Below, piece after piece: positions 17,918 through 26,460 of a stretch of DNA of 49,885 nt (its first letter is position 1; each line of letters starts with the position of its first letter). A program made the position numbers and the translations under genes. The notes under the pieces are model-generated. The model was not told the origin of the DNA, did no database searches, and worked only from the letters and a program-made list of their open reading frames with translations. The stretch is taken from the NCBI RefSeq assembly GCF_020103725.1, contig NZ_JAHXBG010000046.1, positions 1 to 49,885 on the forward strand, in the 5' to 3' direction. The stretch comes from Hyalangium gracile (GTDB lineage: Bacteria; Myxococcota; Myxococcia; Myxococcales; Myxococcaceae).

Positions 17918-20176
17918 TCAGGGCGTGTACACCTCCGCCGATTCGAAATCTTCCTCTGTGTTGGGGGGTGTTCCGGCGACGAGCACCCGGCCGTCGAGCA
18001 GCCGCGTGGCGGTGAAATACCCACGATGGATGGCCGTGGGGGGGGCGGTGCTCCAGGTGCCCGTGGCCGGCTCGTACAGCTGCGCCGTCGACTGCCCCAG
18101 GGCAAGCACCCTCCCGTCGAGCAACAGCGTCGCCGAGTCGCCGACGGGCTGGAGCGGAGAGCCTGTATGGCTCCACGTGCCCGAAGCCGGGTCATAGAGC
18201 TGCGCTGTCATTCCCCGCGCGACGAGCACCTGGCCATTGAGGAGCACCGTCGCCGGGCCGCCAATGGGTTCGAGCGGGGAACCGGTATGGCTCCAGGTCC
18301 CCGTAGCTGGGTCGTACAACTGCGCCGCAGTTCCCCCCTCGGAGAGGACGAGCACCTTGCCGTTGGGCAGCAGCGTGGCCGGGCCGCCGATGGGCTCGAG
18401 CAGCGAACCGGTATAGCTCCAGGTGCCTGTAGCCGGATCGTACAGCTCCGCCGTCAGGACGCTGCCAAAGAGGTAGTTTCCTCCCGCGACGAGCACCCTG
18501 CCGTTGGGCAGCAGCGCGGCCGTGTGGTTCTCACGGCGCTCCAACATGGAGCCGGTGTAGCTCCAGGTGCCGGTGGCCGGGTCGTACAGCTCCGCCGTCT
18601 GGGTGATGAGGGCGCGGCTCTCTCCGCCCGTGACGAGCACCTTGCCGTCGGGCAGCACCGTCGCCGTGGGGGAGAAGCGGGCTTCGACCAGGCGGCCCGT
18701 CTCGCTCCAGGTGTTCGAGCTCGGATCGTACAGCTCCGCCGTATCGAGAAAGAAGCTCCGTTTCTGGGCGCTGCCCGCGGCGACGAGGGCCTTGCCATCG
18801 GGCAGCAGTACCGAGACATGGCCCCAGCGAGGCCCACCGAGCATGGGGCCCGTCGGGTCCCAGCGCCCCGAGGAACAGGTCGGCAGCCCGGTGACAGTGA
18901 AGCTCCGGGAGGTGGCGAGGCTGAAGGCGTTGGTGACAGTGGCGGTAACGGTCGGGGGCGCGCTGGTGCTGACGCAGGCGGGGGCTGTCCAGGTGATGCG
19001 GCTGCGAGAGGCATCACTGGAGGGAGTGCCCAGCGAGCCGGTAGCGGCTGCCCAGGAGAACGTGAGGGCAGAGCCCTCCGGGTCGCTGGCCACCACCTCG
19101 AAGGTGAGCTCCTGGCCTGGCGAGGCGGTATCCGAGGAGCGGTAGGAGCGGATGATGACAGGGTTGAGGTGATTGACCGGGGGAGTGCTGCGGACGCACA
19201 GGGCGACGGTGCCCGTGGACTGCCCGCCTCGTCCGTCCGACACCGAGACGCTCAGGCGGCAGTTGTTGCAGGAGCCAGCGGGCACGAGCGAAGGAGTGAA
19301 CCGAGCCGAGCTGGCGGAGGCATGGGTCCAGGTGCCGGCGCAGGAGGCGCTCCAGGAATAGGAAAGGCTGTCACCGTCCGGATCGGAAGCCGCGACGGAC
19401 ACGGAAGTGGTCTGGCCGACGACCAGGTGCGTGGGGCTGGCACTGAGAGCGGCCACCAGGGGTGACCTGTTGAAGGAGATGGACAGCTGCGCATCCCCCT
19501 CTCCTCCGCTCAGGGTGACGTTGACGGCCAGGACGATGCTGGAGGCCAGGCCACGGGAGTCCGTCACGGTGAGGGTGAGGGTCTGGATACCGGTGGAGAC
19601 AGGCGCGGTCCACGAGGTGGCGGCCTCCGAGGGCGAGGAGAAGGTGCCTGCGGTGGCACTCCATGCGTACGAGAGGGTGTCGCCCGGGTTGGGATCATGG
19701 GCGGAGGCGACCAGGGTGATGGAGCCAGCCGTGGGGATCGTGGTGGAGGAGGCCACCAGGGAGTCAATGAGCGGAGCCTCATTCTCGAAGGGAGGCGGAG
19801 GGTTGACTTGCTGGAGGGTGATGGCGACGAGGGTTGTCTGATTCGCGGAGATGGTCACGCCGGAGGCGGAGCCTTCGAAGAGCAGGGTGCCCGAGTCGTC
19901 GAAGGCTTGCGCCAGGAAGGAGCGGTCGGCGCCAGCGGGGAGGTTGCCGATGATGCCGCCCCAGATACCTTGGGTGGGAGCCAGATCGATGGAAACGGAG
20001 GGGATGTCCACGGCGCTGGAGGTGACAGAGACGCGGGAGATTTCCGAGGAGAGGGACTTCAGCTCGGAGACGGCGAACCGCGCCGAGCCGGTGCCGGAAG
20101 ACGAAGACGAGGGAGAGCAGCCCGCCTGCAACGCCAGAGTGAGCGCCAACATCAAGGGAGCAAGTGCTTTCCTCAT
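17918..20176 (-). CDS. Kelch-repeat lipoprotein with PKD-like domains
   Basis: 752 residues from ATG 20176 (GGAGG eight bases upstream). A signal peptide ends LTLALQAGC (Cys20), a slightly atypical lipobox, followed by a Ser-rich spacer. Three PKD/Ig-like domains carry the SLSYAWSA and SYSWSASC type strands; a Cys cluster SCNNCRLSV lies in the second. The C-terminal 330 residues are seven Kelch-type blades, each with DGKVLVxGG and AELYDPATGTW. Blades 4-6 are shortened and nearly identical, a recent internal duplication. It is probably an outer-membrane or surface lipoprotein involved in adhesion or carbohydrate binding. Such proteins are abundant in Cystobacterineae. Single gene. Confidence 0.85.
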   Translation of the reverse strand: MRKALAPLMLALTLALQAGCSPSSSSSGTGSARFAVSELKSLSSEISRVSVTSSAVDIPSVSIDLAPTQGIWGGIIGNLPAGADRSFLAQAFDDSGTLLFEGSASGVTISANQTTLVAITLQQVNPPPPFENEAPLIDSLVASSTTIPTAGSITLVASAHDPNPGDTLSYAWSATAGTFSSPSEAATSWTAPVSTGIQTLTLTVTDSRGLASSIVLAVNVTLSGGEGDAQLSISFNRSPLVAALSASPTHLVVGQTTSVSVAASDPDGDSLSYSWSASCAGTWTHASASSARFTPSLVPAGSCNNCRLSVSVSDGRGGQSTGTVALCVRSTPPVNHLNPVIIRSYRSSDTASPGQELTFEVVASDPEGSALTFSWAAATGSLGTPSSDASRSRITWTAPACVSTSAPPTVTATVTNAFSLATSRSFTVTGLPTCSSGRWDPTGPMLGGPRWGHVSVLLPDGKALVAAGSAQKRSFFLDTAELYDPSSNTWSETGRLVEARFSPTATVLPDGKVLVTGGESRALITQTAELYDPATGTWSYTGSMLERRENHTAALLPNGRVLVAGGNYLFGSVLTAELYDPATGTWSYTGSLLEPIGGPATLLPNGKVLVLSEGGTAAQLYDPATGTWSHTGSPLEPIGGPATVLLNGQVLVARGMTAQLYDPASGTWSHTGSPLQPVGDSATLLLDGRVLALGQSTAQLYEPATGTWSTAPPTAIHRGYFTATRLLDGRVLVAGTPPNTEEDFESAEVYTP

Positions 20177-20819
20177 GAGGGTTTCCTCCACTACAGCGTG
20201 GCCCCTTCATCGACCGTGAAAACGAGCCTGGTAAGGGGGTGAGCGGAGGCGAGCAGACACACCGGTGCCGTGCCCGCCGCGCTATCGAACAGGCGCGGAG
20301 TATGGGTTGTGGCGCGATGATCTGCCTATGGCCCAGACATCCCGTGGGCCGTCTCGTGCCTGACGGAGGTTGGCCTTGCGTGAGGCAGGCGCGCGTTGCG
20401 CTGAAGCCGCAGCCAGCGCTGCAAGCCTCTTCCTGGGTACGCCCACCCACAGCGGTGTTTCGTGAGCCGTCCACCTCCAAGAGGAGGAGCCCATGGGCTC
20501 ATGATGGCGCTCTTCGCGTGGCGCCCCTTGAGGAATCGCGCTGATGACGAGGCTTGAGGGGCTGAGATTCCCCCTCGACCTACTGGAAGGCACGCCGCGC
20601 AGGAGGGGAACCAACCTTGAGCAGGACACCTGCGGGAAGGCCCTCCTCCGGGCCTGCGAGCGGGCGAGCCCGGGGCCCGAGGCCCGAGGCCCATCGGCTG
20701 GCCCAGGCTACAGCCCACGTTCGCCAACCACCTGCAGATGAGAGGGCACTGTCCGGGCGCTCGAGGGACACACGGACCGGGCTGGGAGGAATTTCCCAGT
20801 AAAGTCCGTGGGTTAAGAA
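20177..20819. other. non-coding stretch upstream of the Kelch gene
   Basis: About 640 bp with no frame of convincing coding character on either strand. It contains the Kelch gene's promoter side and a GC-rich low-complexity patch at about 20,655-20,700 made of short CCCGAGG-type repeats. Nothing else is recognisable up to the tRNA-like fragment at 20,820. Confidence 0.4.
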
Positions 20820-20868
20820 TGCACGAGCCGGGGATCGAACCCGAGGCACGGCGGTAGGAAACCTCAAG
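20820..20868 (-). repeat. tRNA 3'-end fragment, candidate attachment site
   Basis: On the minus strand the sequence ends in a T-arm (TCGGG, loop TTCGATC, CCCGG) followed by CTCGTGC and discriminator A, the 3' quarter of a tRNA whose acceptor would be GCACGAG, as in tRNA-Leu. No matching 5' half lies in the expected place, so this is not a complete gene. A 3' tRNA fragment is the usual scar of tyrosine-recombinase integration. By geometry, the inserted DNA lies to the right (higher coordinates). The exact length of the tRNA-derived part is uncertain. Confidence 0.5.
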
Positions 20869-21178
20869 CAGGACGCGCCCTTACCCGCTATCGCCTTGAT
20901 TTCTCTCGGGTTCTCCCTCCAGCCCCGTCCCATCCTGTCCCACCTGGTTCCGCCTGATTCCGCGCCGGAGGGGCACATACGGGGCACATGGCCATCCCAT
21001 CGCAGCGCCAGCGACTGCTTCAAGGGCTCGTCGATCTACTGAGGCTATGGCCAGCCTTAAGGCCCCTGGAGAGGTACTCCACAGCGCCGCGTACACCCGC
21101 CGTGAAGGGCTAGACGGAGAACAATCGGATGGCGCAGGCTTTCCGTCTCCCCCAGCAAGAGTCCATCCAGCCACCATC
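20869..21178. other. 310-bp region between tRNA fragment and kinase gene
   Basis: No intact gene. In a tRNA-integrated island an integrase would be expected beside one of the ends; a minus-strand frame here contains Trp/Arg-rich sequence but no recombinase motif (no RxxY or HxxR), so at most a C-terminal relic remains. The kinase frame is also open from 21,047 but gives no kinase-like sequence before ATG 21,179. Confidence 0.3.
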
Positions 21179-24100
21179 ATGGAGCGTCCCACCCCTACCC
21201 ACGTTGGCCCGTACCGGCTACTGCGCTTGATAGGCAGTGGTGGAATGGGCCAGGTCTTCGCCGCCGTCCACGAGAACATGGGACAGGAGGTAGCCCTCAA
21301 GCTCCTGTTGCCCGATCCGGAAGGCGACCCCCAGCGCGTAGCACGCTTCCTCCAGGAGGCGCGTGCCCTAGCCGAGCTCAATCACCCAGGTGTCGTTCGG
21401 GTGTACCACTGTGATCGGACCGGGGATACGGCCTTCCTTGCCATGGAGCTCCTCCACGGCCAGTCCCTGCGCGAGTGGATGCACGGCCAGACCGGTCCTG
21501 TCTCTCTCTCGTCCGCACTCATCCTCTGCAGGCAGATTGCATCCGTGATGGCGGACGTCCACGCCCGGAACATCGTCCACCGGGATCTGAAACCGGAGAA
21601 CGTCTTCCTCTGCCCCGAGACGGCGGCTCCCCTGGGCTACCGGGTGAAGCTGCTCGACTTCGGCATTGCCAAGCTTCCCCCCATTGCGGACGGAGTACTG
21701 GCCGCCACCCAGGTCCACACCCACGCGTCGACTTTGCTCGGCACATACACCTATATGGCCCCGGAGCAGCTCAACCCCTCATCCGTGGATGGTCGTGCGG
21801 ATGTCTACTCGTTGGGGGTGCTGCTCTTCGAACTGCTCACGGGCCACGCGCCCTTTGTCGCTGACGACCCAGTAAAGCTCCTGACGGCCCATCAGCACGA
21901 GACGCCACCCTCCCTGAAGCAGTGGGTGCCCACGCTCCCGGCAGCCTTCTGTGCCTTCGTGGATACCATGCTCGCCAAGACACCCGGGGCGCGGCCCACG
22001 ATGCCACGTTGCCGGGAGGTGCTCGCCATCTCCTGGGAGCATGTGAAGGAGGGCTGTCCTGTCCCCGGGCTGGCTCCGTTCACGGAGGAAGCAGCGGAGC
22101 TGTTCTTTGGCCGCAAGGAGGAGACACGAGCGCTGTTGGAGCTGCTCGGCGAGGCTCGCGTCGGCAGGAGGCGCTGGGTGCAGGTGGAAGGGCTCAGTGG
22201 AGTGGGCAAGTCATCCTTGCTCCGAGCCGGGGTGCTGCCTCGGCTCCAGGAGTCCCAGGAGCCGGGGGAAGCGCGGTGGATCATAGCCACCATGCGCAGC
22301 ATGGAGGCACCGGCGCGCAACCTCGCCCGGGCGCTGACCGATGCTTATGCGAATGCGGGGGCCGAGAAGATGTCGGAGGAGCAGGTGGAGCGCGCGCTGA
22401 CGGCCAGTCCGGAGGCGCTCCGGGACTTCGTCACCTCGCACACTCCCCAGGGTTCCCTGCTCCTGCTGGTGATCGATCCCATGGAGGAGCTGTTCACGCT
22501 CGACGCGGATGTCCGCGACTGGCTGGATGCGCGGCTGGCTGCCGCACTAGCCGCGCCCGAGTGCCCGCTCCGGCTGCTCACGAGCCTGCGCAGCGACTTC
22601 CTCCACCGGCTGAAGCAACTGCCGGGCTTGGCGCACCAGTTCCATGGCGCCGCGCGCTATCCCGTGCTGCCTATGGAGGAGGAAGCGCTAGCGCAGGTCA
22701 TCCAGGGCCTAGCCCGACATGCGGGGCTGCCGCTCGGCAGGGGGCTGGCAGAACGAATGGTGCGTGACACCCAGGGTGAGGGTGGACGGCTGCCGCTGCT
22801 GGGGCATGCGCTACGGGAGCTGTGGACACTCAGCGCGGGCAAGCCACTCACGCTCGAGCACTATGAGCGCATCGGCGGGGTAGGTGGAGCGCTCGCGCGG
22901 CAAGCCGAGGGGCTGCTGGAGAGCCTGGGGGCTGAAGGCAAAGAGCGCGCCCGGTGCCTGCTGTTGGAGTTGGTGCAGGTGGGCCGCGGTGTGCCGGACA
23001 CACGACGCCCGCGATCTCGGGAGCAGGTGCTCTCAGCCGCGGGCGGTGACGAGCTGGCAGAGCAGGTACTGCTGCGGCTGACGGGGATGCGTACGGGGAA
23101 CGACTCCGAGGCACAGCAGGGACTGCGGCTCGTCCTGCTGTCTGCCGAGGCAGAGCCTTCGCGCCAACGAGTGGAGCTGGTCCACGAGACATTGCTCCAC
23201 AAGGTGCCGTCCCTGGCCGAGTGGATCGAGCAGGACCGGCCGCTGCTGGAGCGGCAGGCGGATCTCGAGGCCATCGCGCTGGTCTGGGAGCAGAGGCAGT
23301 GCCCGACGGAGGGGTTGCCCACGGGTACCCTGCTCCAGCACTACCGGGGCGCAATGGACGCTCCGCAGGGCGGTGGCTCACTGGCACGAAAGCTCAGCTC
23401 CCGCGAGGCTCGCTTCCTCCAGGCGGCCGAGCGGCTGGAGCGGCAGCGCGCATGGGCCCAGCGGGCGCGCATGGCCACCGCCGCCATTGCGGCGGGGCTG
23501 CTCATCGTTTTCTTCACGGGACGTATTGAGCAGGAGCGGCTTGCCATGCAGGCGCTCCATCGGAGCCTCGACGTTCTTGAGAGCTTCGTGGGGGGCCTGG
23601 ACTGGGAGTTCAGCCGCGCGCCCTACACGCTGGAAGCGCGGCGACGAATGCTTCAGATCTTCGAAAAAACCTTGAATTCCCTGTCCGAGCACGAGCGTCA
23701 GGATCCCAAGGCTCAGCTGACTCGCATCCGCCTTCGCCACAGACAATCGGACCTCGCCTTCCACGATGATACGCTTGCAGAGGCAGACGGTTTCCTGCGG
23801 GCTGCACGAGAACAACTGGATGCAGGACTCACGCTCCACTCAGAGGACGGAGAGTGGCAGAAGGAACTGGCACTCAATCATTCAAAGCGTGGCAAGGTGG
23901 CACTGGCGCGAGGCGATACCCATGGTGCCAGCGCTCACTTCACCCAGGCGCTGAAACTGCTAGACCACCCTGGCGTGAAGACTAAGGACTCAGTAGATGA
24001 CCGACGCACCAAGGCTGTAAGCCACTCCGAGTGGGCCGAGTTGCAGTTCCAGCTTGGACACACGGATGATGCTGCTCAAGCGTATGAGAGCGCCATCCGC

Positions 24101-24625
24101 CTGCACCAAGAAAATCAGAACGGCAAAGAAGACCACTACAACCGGTATCTCCTCGCGGAGGCGTTAAGTAACCGTGGAGAGGTCGTCCTCAGTGCGGGCA
24201 AAGGGGACGATAAATTGGACGTTGCGGAGCGCTACCTCGAGCAGGCCTTCGATCTGGGGCAAGACTGTGTCAAGGCGAAGCCTGGCAATCAGGTCTATCG
24301 CTTGTCTCTTGCCTTGACACTTGTCAGGCTCGGGAGGTTGCGGGACGCACAAAAGAGGACTGAACTTGCGGACCAGCATTTCAAGGAGGCGGAGACCCAT
24401 GGGCGCTCGCTACGGGAGGGGGAGCCTCTCAACAAGCGCTACGCCATCGCTCTTGCCAAGGCCTTGCAGAGCCACGAGGAGTCCCTCCAGGCCCGTGGAG
24501 CACATGAGCAAGCCGAGCGCCTCCGCTCAGAGCGGTGCAAGCTGGTCAAACCATTCCGGAAAGAGGACGACGCGGATGTGCGCTTCAACCCCCTGAGCCA
24601 CTCATGTCCACCGGAGGGAAAGTGA
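21179..24625 (+). CDS. Ser/Thr protein kinase fused to STAND ATPase and TPR domain
   Basis: 1148 residues from ATG 21179; the frame extends to 21047 but the kinase fold begins at YRLLRLIGSGGMGQVF. Kinase motifs: Gly-rich loop 19-27, Lys41 (VALKLL), HRDLKPEN with Asp136, DFG in LLDFGIAKL, and GTYTYMAPEQL. A novel-STAND domain follows with Walker A GLSGVGKSS (about 337-345) and LLLVIDPMEELFTL as Walker B. A predicted membrane helix (MATAAIAAGLLIVFF, about 765) leads to a C-terminal TPR-like array. Kinase-STAND fusions of this size are frequent in myxobacteria and sense unknown ligands. The sigma-factor gene overlaps or abuts its stop and another kinase follows, so the three form a signalling operon. 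Confidence 0.9.
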   Translation: MERPTPTHVGPYRLLRLIGSGGMGQVFAAVHENMGQEVALKLLLPDPEGDPQRVARFLQEARALAELNHPGVVRVYHCDRTGDTAFLAMELLHGQSLREWMHGQTGPVSLSSALILCRQIASVMADVHARNIVHRDLKPENVFLCPETAAPLGYRVKLLDFGIAKLPPIADGVLAATQVHTHASTLLGTYTYMAPEQLNPSSVDGRADVYSLGVLLFELLTGHAPFVADDPVKLLTAHQHETPPSLKQWVPTLPAAFCAFVDTMLAKTPGARPTMPRCREVLAISWEHVKEGCPVPGLAPFTEEAAELFFGRKEETRALLELLGEARVGRRRWVQVEGLSGVGKSSLLRAGVLPRLQESQEPGEARWIIATMRSMEAPARNLARALTDAYANAGAEKMSEEQVERALTASPEALRDFVTSHTPQGSLLLLVIDPMEELFTLDADVRDWLDARLAAALAAPECPLRLLTSLRSDFLHRLKQLPGLAHQFHGAARYPVLPMEEEALAQVIQGLARHAGLPLGRGLAERMVRDTQGEGGRLPLLGHALRELWTLSAGKPLTLEHYERIGGVGGALARQAEGLLESLGAEGKERARCLLLELVQVGRGVPDTRRPRSREQVLSAAGGDELAEQVLLRLTGMRTGNDSEAQQGLRLVLLSAEAEPSRQRVELVHETLLHKVPSLAEWIEQDRPLLERQADLEAIALVWEQRQCPTEGLPTGTLLQHYRGAMDAPQGGGSLARKLSSREARFLQAAERLERQRAWAQRARMATAAIAAGLLIVFFTGRIEQERLAMQALHRSLDVLESFVGGLDWEFSRAPYTLEARRRMLQIFEKTLNSLSEHERQDPKAQLTRIRLRHRQSDLAFHDDTLAEADGFLRAAREQLDAGLTLHSEDGEWQKELALNHSKRGKVALARGDTHGASAHFTQALKLLDHPGVKTKDSVDDRRTKAVSHSEWAELQFQLGHTDDAAQAYESAIRLHQENQNGKEDHYNRYLLAEALSNRGEVVLSAGKGDDKLDVAERYLEQAFDLGQDCVKAKPGNQVYRLSLALTLVRLGRLRDAQKRTELADQHFKEAETHGRSLREGEPLNKRYAIALAKALQSHEESLQARGAHEQAERLRSERCKLVKPFRKEDDADVRFNPLSHSCPPEGK

Positions 24626-24627
24626 AC

Positions 24628-25413
24628 ATGGGGCCGCCGCCGGTGCCAGGAAGGTCCATCGAGGAATTGATCCGCCAGGCGCGTGCGGGGGAGGAAGGAT
24701 CGCTTGAGGAGCTGATCCGCCGCTACCAGCGCAAGATGGGGATGTGGGCCGAAGAGCGCGGGTGCCTGGAGAGACCGGGCGGTGTGCGCCCCTCGGACAT
24801 CTCCCAGGAGGCGGCGCTCCTGGTGTACCAGCGCTTCATCTCCTTTAAGGGGAGCTCCAAGGGCGAGTGGGACGGCTGGCTCCGGAGCATCGTCCTCCAT
24901 CAAGCCGAGCAGATGCTCCGGAAGGAGGGGAGCCAGAAGCGCAGCGCTGTGGCCACCGTCCCCTTGGATGCCGATGAGGCGCTGGAAGTGCGAGCGGCGC
25001 AGCCGAGCCCAAGCCAGCACACCGCCCACAACGAGGAGCGGCGCCTAGTCTGGACGAAGCTCTTCTCACTCAAGGGAGATCAGGGTGAAGCAGTACGACT
25101 CTATTTCATTGAGGGCCTAACAAAGGCCGAGGTGGCAAAGCAGCTGGGGCGCTCCACGATCGCCGCTGTCGACTCGCTGCTGCAGCGGGGAGTGGCAGGC
25201 CTGAAGGAGAGCGCGTCTGGAGAGACGAGCTCCGCCACGGAGGCGGCCTTCCGGATCTTCCTCCGGAAGTGCGAAGCGGGCGAGGACGTCGATCCAAAGG
25301 CCTTCGTCGCGAGTTACCCGCACTGCGCCGATGAGCTCCGGGAGATGCTCCGCTGGGTGGAGCGGCTGAAGGCGCTGAAGCGCACTGGCTCCTCCTCGAA
25401 ACCGAAGGGCTGA
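24628..25413 (+). CDS. ECF-like RNA polymerase sigma factor
   Basis: 261 residues from ATG 24628; GTG 24622, which overlaps the kinase TGA as GTGA, is an equally possible start. GGAGGG at 24613-24618 serves either. Sigma-2 region: IEELIRQARAGEEGSLEELI to DISQEAALLVYQRFISF and WLRSIVLHQAEQMLRKE. Sigma-4 region: EAVRLYFIEGLTKAEVAKQL and the helix-turn-helix GRSTIAAVDSLLQRGVAGL. A C-terminal tail (FLRKCEAGEDVDPKAFVASYP, HCADELREML) is the type of module often found at the N-terminus of kinases and may mediate contact with them. Lying between two kinase genes, it is probably controlled by phosphorylation and could drive the downstream operon. Confidence 0.85.
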   Translation: MGPPPVPGRSIEELIRQARAGEEGSLEELIRRYQRKMGMWAEERGCLERPGGVRPSDISQEAALLVYQRFISFKGSSKGEWDGWLRSIVLHQAEQMLRKEGSQKRSAVATVPLDADEALEVRAAQPSPSQHTAHNEERRLVWTKLFSLKGDQGEAVRLYFIEGLTKAEVAKQLGRSTIAAVDSLLQRGVAGLKESASGETSSATEAAFRIFLRKCEAGEDVDPKAFVASYPHCADELREMLRWVERLKALKRTGSSSKPKG

Positions 25414-25420
25414 CGCACCA

Positions 25421-26260
25421 ATGATCTCTCCAGGAGACCACGCAGGCCTGTACGTCGTCGTCCGACGCGCCGCCGTGGGTGCCACCAGCCATGTGTATGA
25501 AGGGCGCCACGCCGAGAGCGGCGAACAGGTGGCGATCAAGGTGCTCAGCCCCGAGCTGTGCATCCACGCAGAGGTGGTGGCGCGGTTCATCAACGAGGCA
25601 CAGGATCTCCAGCGGCTGCGGCACCCGCACTTGGTAGCAGTGCTGACCTCAGGTGTTCTTCCCCAAGGCGCGCCGTTCATGGTTCTGGAGTGGCTTCCAG
25701 CGAACCTGCACGAGGTACTCACGGAGGCAGGACGGCGCCTGCCACCCGAGGCCTGCGTGGAGATCATCCGTCAGCTGGCGGGAGCCCTGGCCGTGCTGCA
25801 CGCGCACGAGATCATTCACCGCGATCTGAAGCCCGCCAATGTGCTGTTGGCACGGCGTGAAGCGGAAGCCCGGATCGTCAAGCTCGCGGATCTGGGGCTC
25901 GCCAAGCGCGGCAAGGGAGAAGGTGCACTGACTCCTGCCCTCCCCGTCTCGACGGCAGGCAGCGCACTGCTGGGGACAAGGGAATACATCGCACCAGAGC
26001 AGTGGGTCCGCTCCAAGAGTGTGGGTCCTGCAGCCGACGTCTACTCGCTGGGAGTCCTCTGGTTCGAGATGCTGACCGGGCGTGTACCCTTCAGTGACGA
26101 CGCACAGCAGGATCTGATGTACCAGCACCTGTTCTTGAAACCTCCGCTGGCGCTTCTCGAGGACGTGGCCCCTGAGCCCGTACGGGACCTAGTGGCCCGC
26201 ATGTTGGAGAAGGAGGCCGAGAAGCGCCTCACCCTAGGCGAACTGCTGCAACAGCTGTAG
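25421..26260 (+). CDS. Ser/Thr protein kinase, minimal kinase domain
   Basis: 279 residues, only a catalytic domain and no membrane segment. Lys40 (VAIKVL), HRDLKPAN with Asp135 and Asn140, and GTREYIAPEQW are intact; the metal-binding DFG is DLG (KLADLGLAK, Asp157), which is tolerated. The glycine-rich loop is weak (AAVGATSHVYEG, with a single clear Gly), so ATP affinity may be unusual. It begins 8 bp after the sigma-factor stop, in the same operon. Likely a soluble kinase acting on the sigma factor or on the downstream system. Confidence 0.88.
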   Translation: MISPGDHAGLYVVVRRAAVGATSHVYEGRHAESGEQVAIKVLSPELCIHAEVVARFINEAQDLQRLRHPHLVAVLTSGVLPQGAPFMVLEWLPANLHEVLTEAGRRLPPEACVEIIRQLAGALAVLHAHEIIHRDLKPANVLLARREAEARIVKLADLGLAKRGKGEGALTPALPVSTAGSALLGTREYIAPEQWVRSKSVGPAADVYSLGVLWFEMLTGRVPFSDDAQQDLMYQHLFLKPPLALLEDVAPEPVRDLVARMLEKEAEKRLTLGELLQQL

Positions 26261-26460
26261 GCGGCCTGCTAGCCACCTGTCGGCGCTTCCTTGAAAAAGG
26301 AAAAAATGCACGGGGCTACGATGGGGTCCCTCGCTTTATGGCGTCCTCACAGGTGGACGAGAGAGGTGCAGCAGGAGCTGAGCGCGTAACTCAACGAGAA
26401 AAAGCACCTGGCCGCGATGGCATTTGTTCCTCATTTGCGTCCTCTTTTCTGAGGCCCCAG

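Noticed and set aside
17867-19465. 532-codon plus-strand frame
   Set aside because: Arises from the repetitive Kelch DNA read on the wrong strand.
20820-20868. Complete tRNA gene
   Set aside because: Only the T-arm and acceptor 3' strand can be read; no pairing 5' acceptor, D-arm or anticodon stem is found alongside.
26280-26310. Promoter TTGAAA with TACGAT before the zincin-like gene
   Set aside because: The spacing is 20 bp, longer than normal for the housekeeping sigma factor, so it is not supported.
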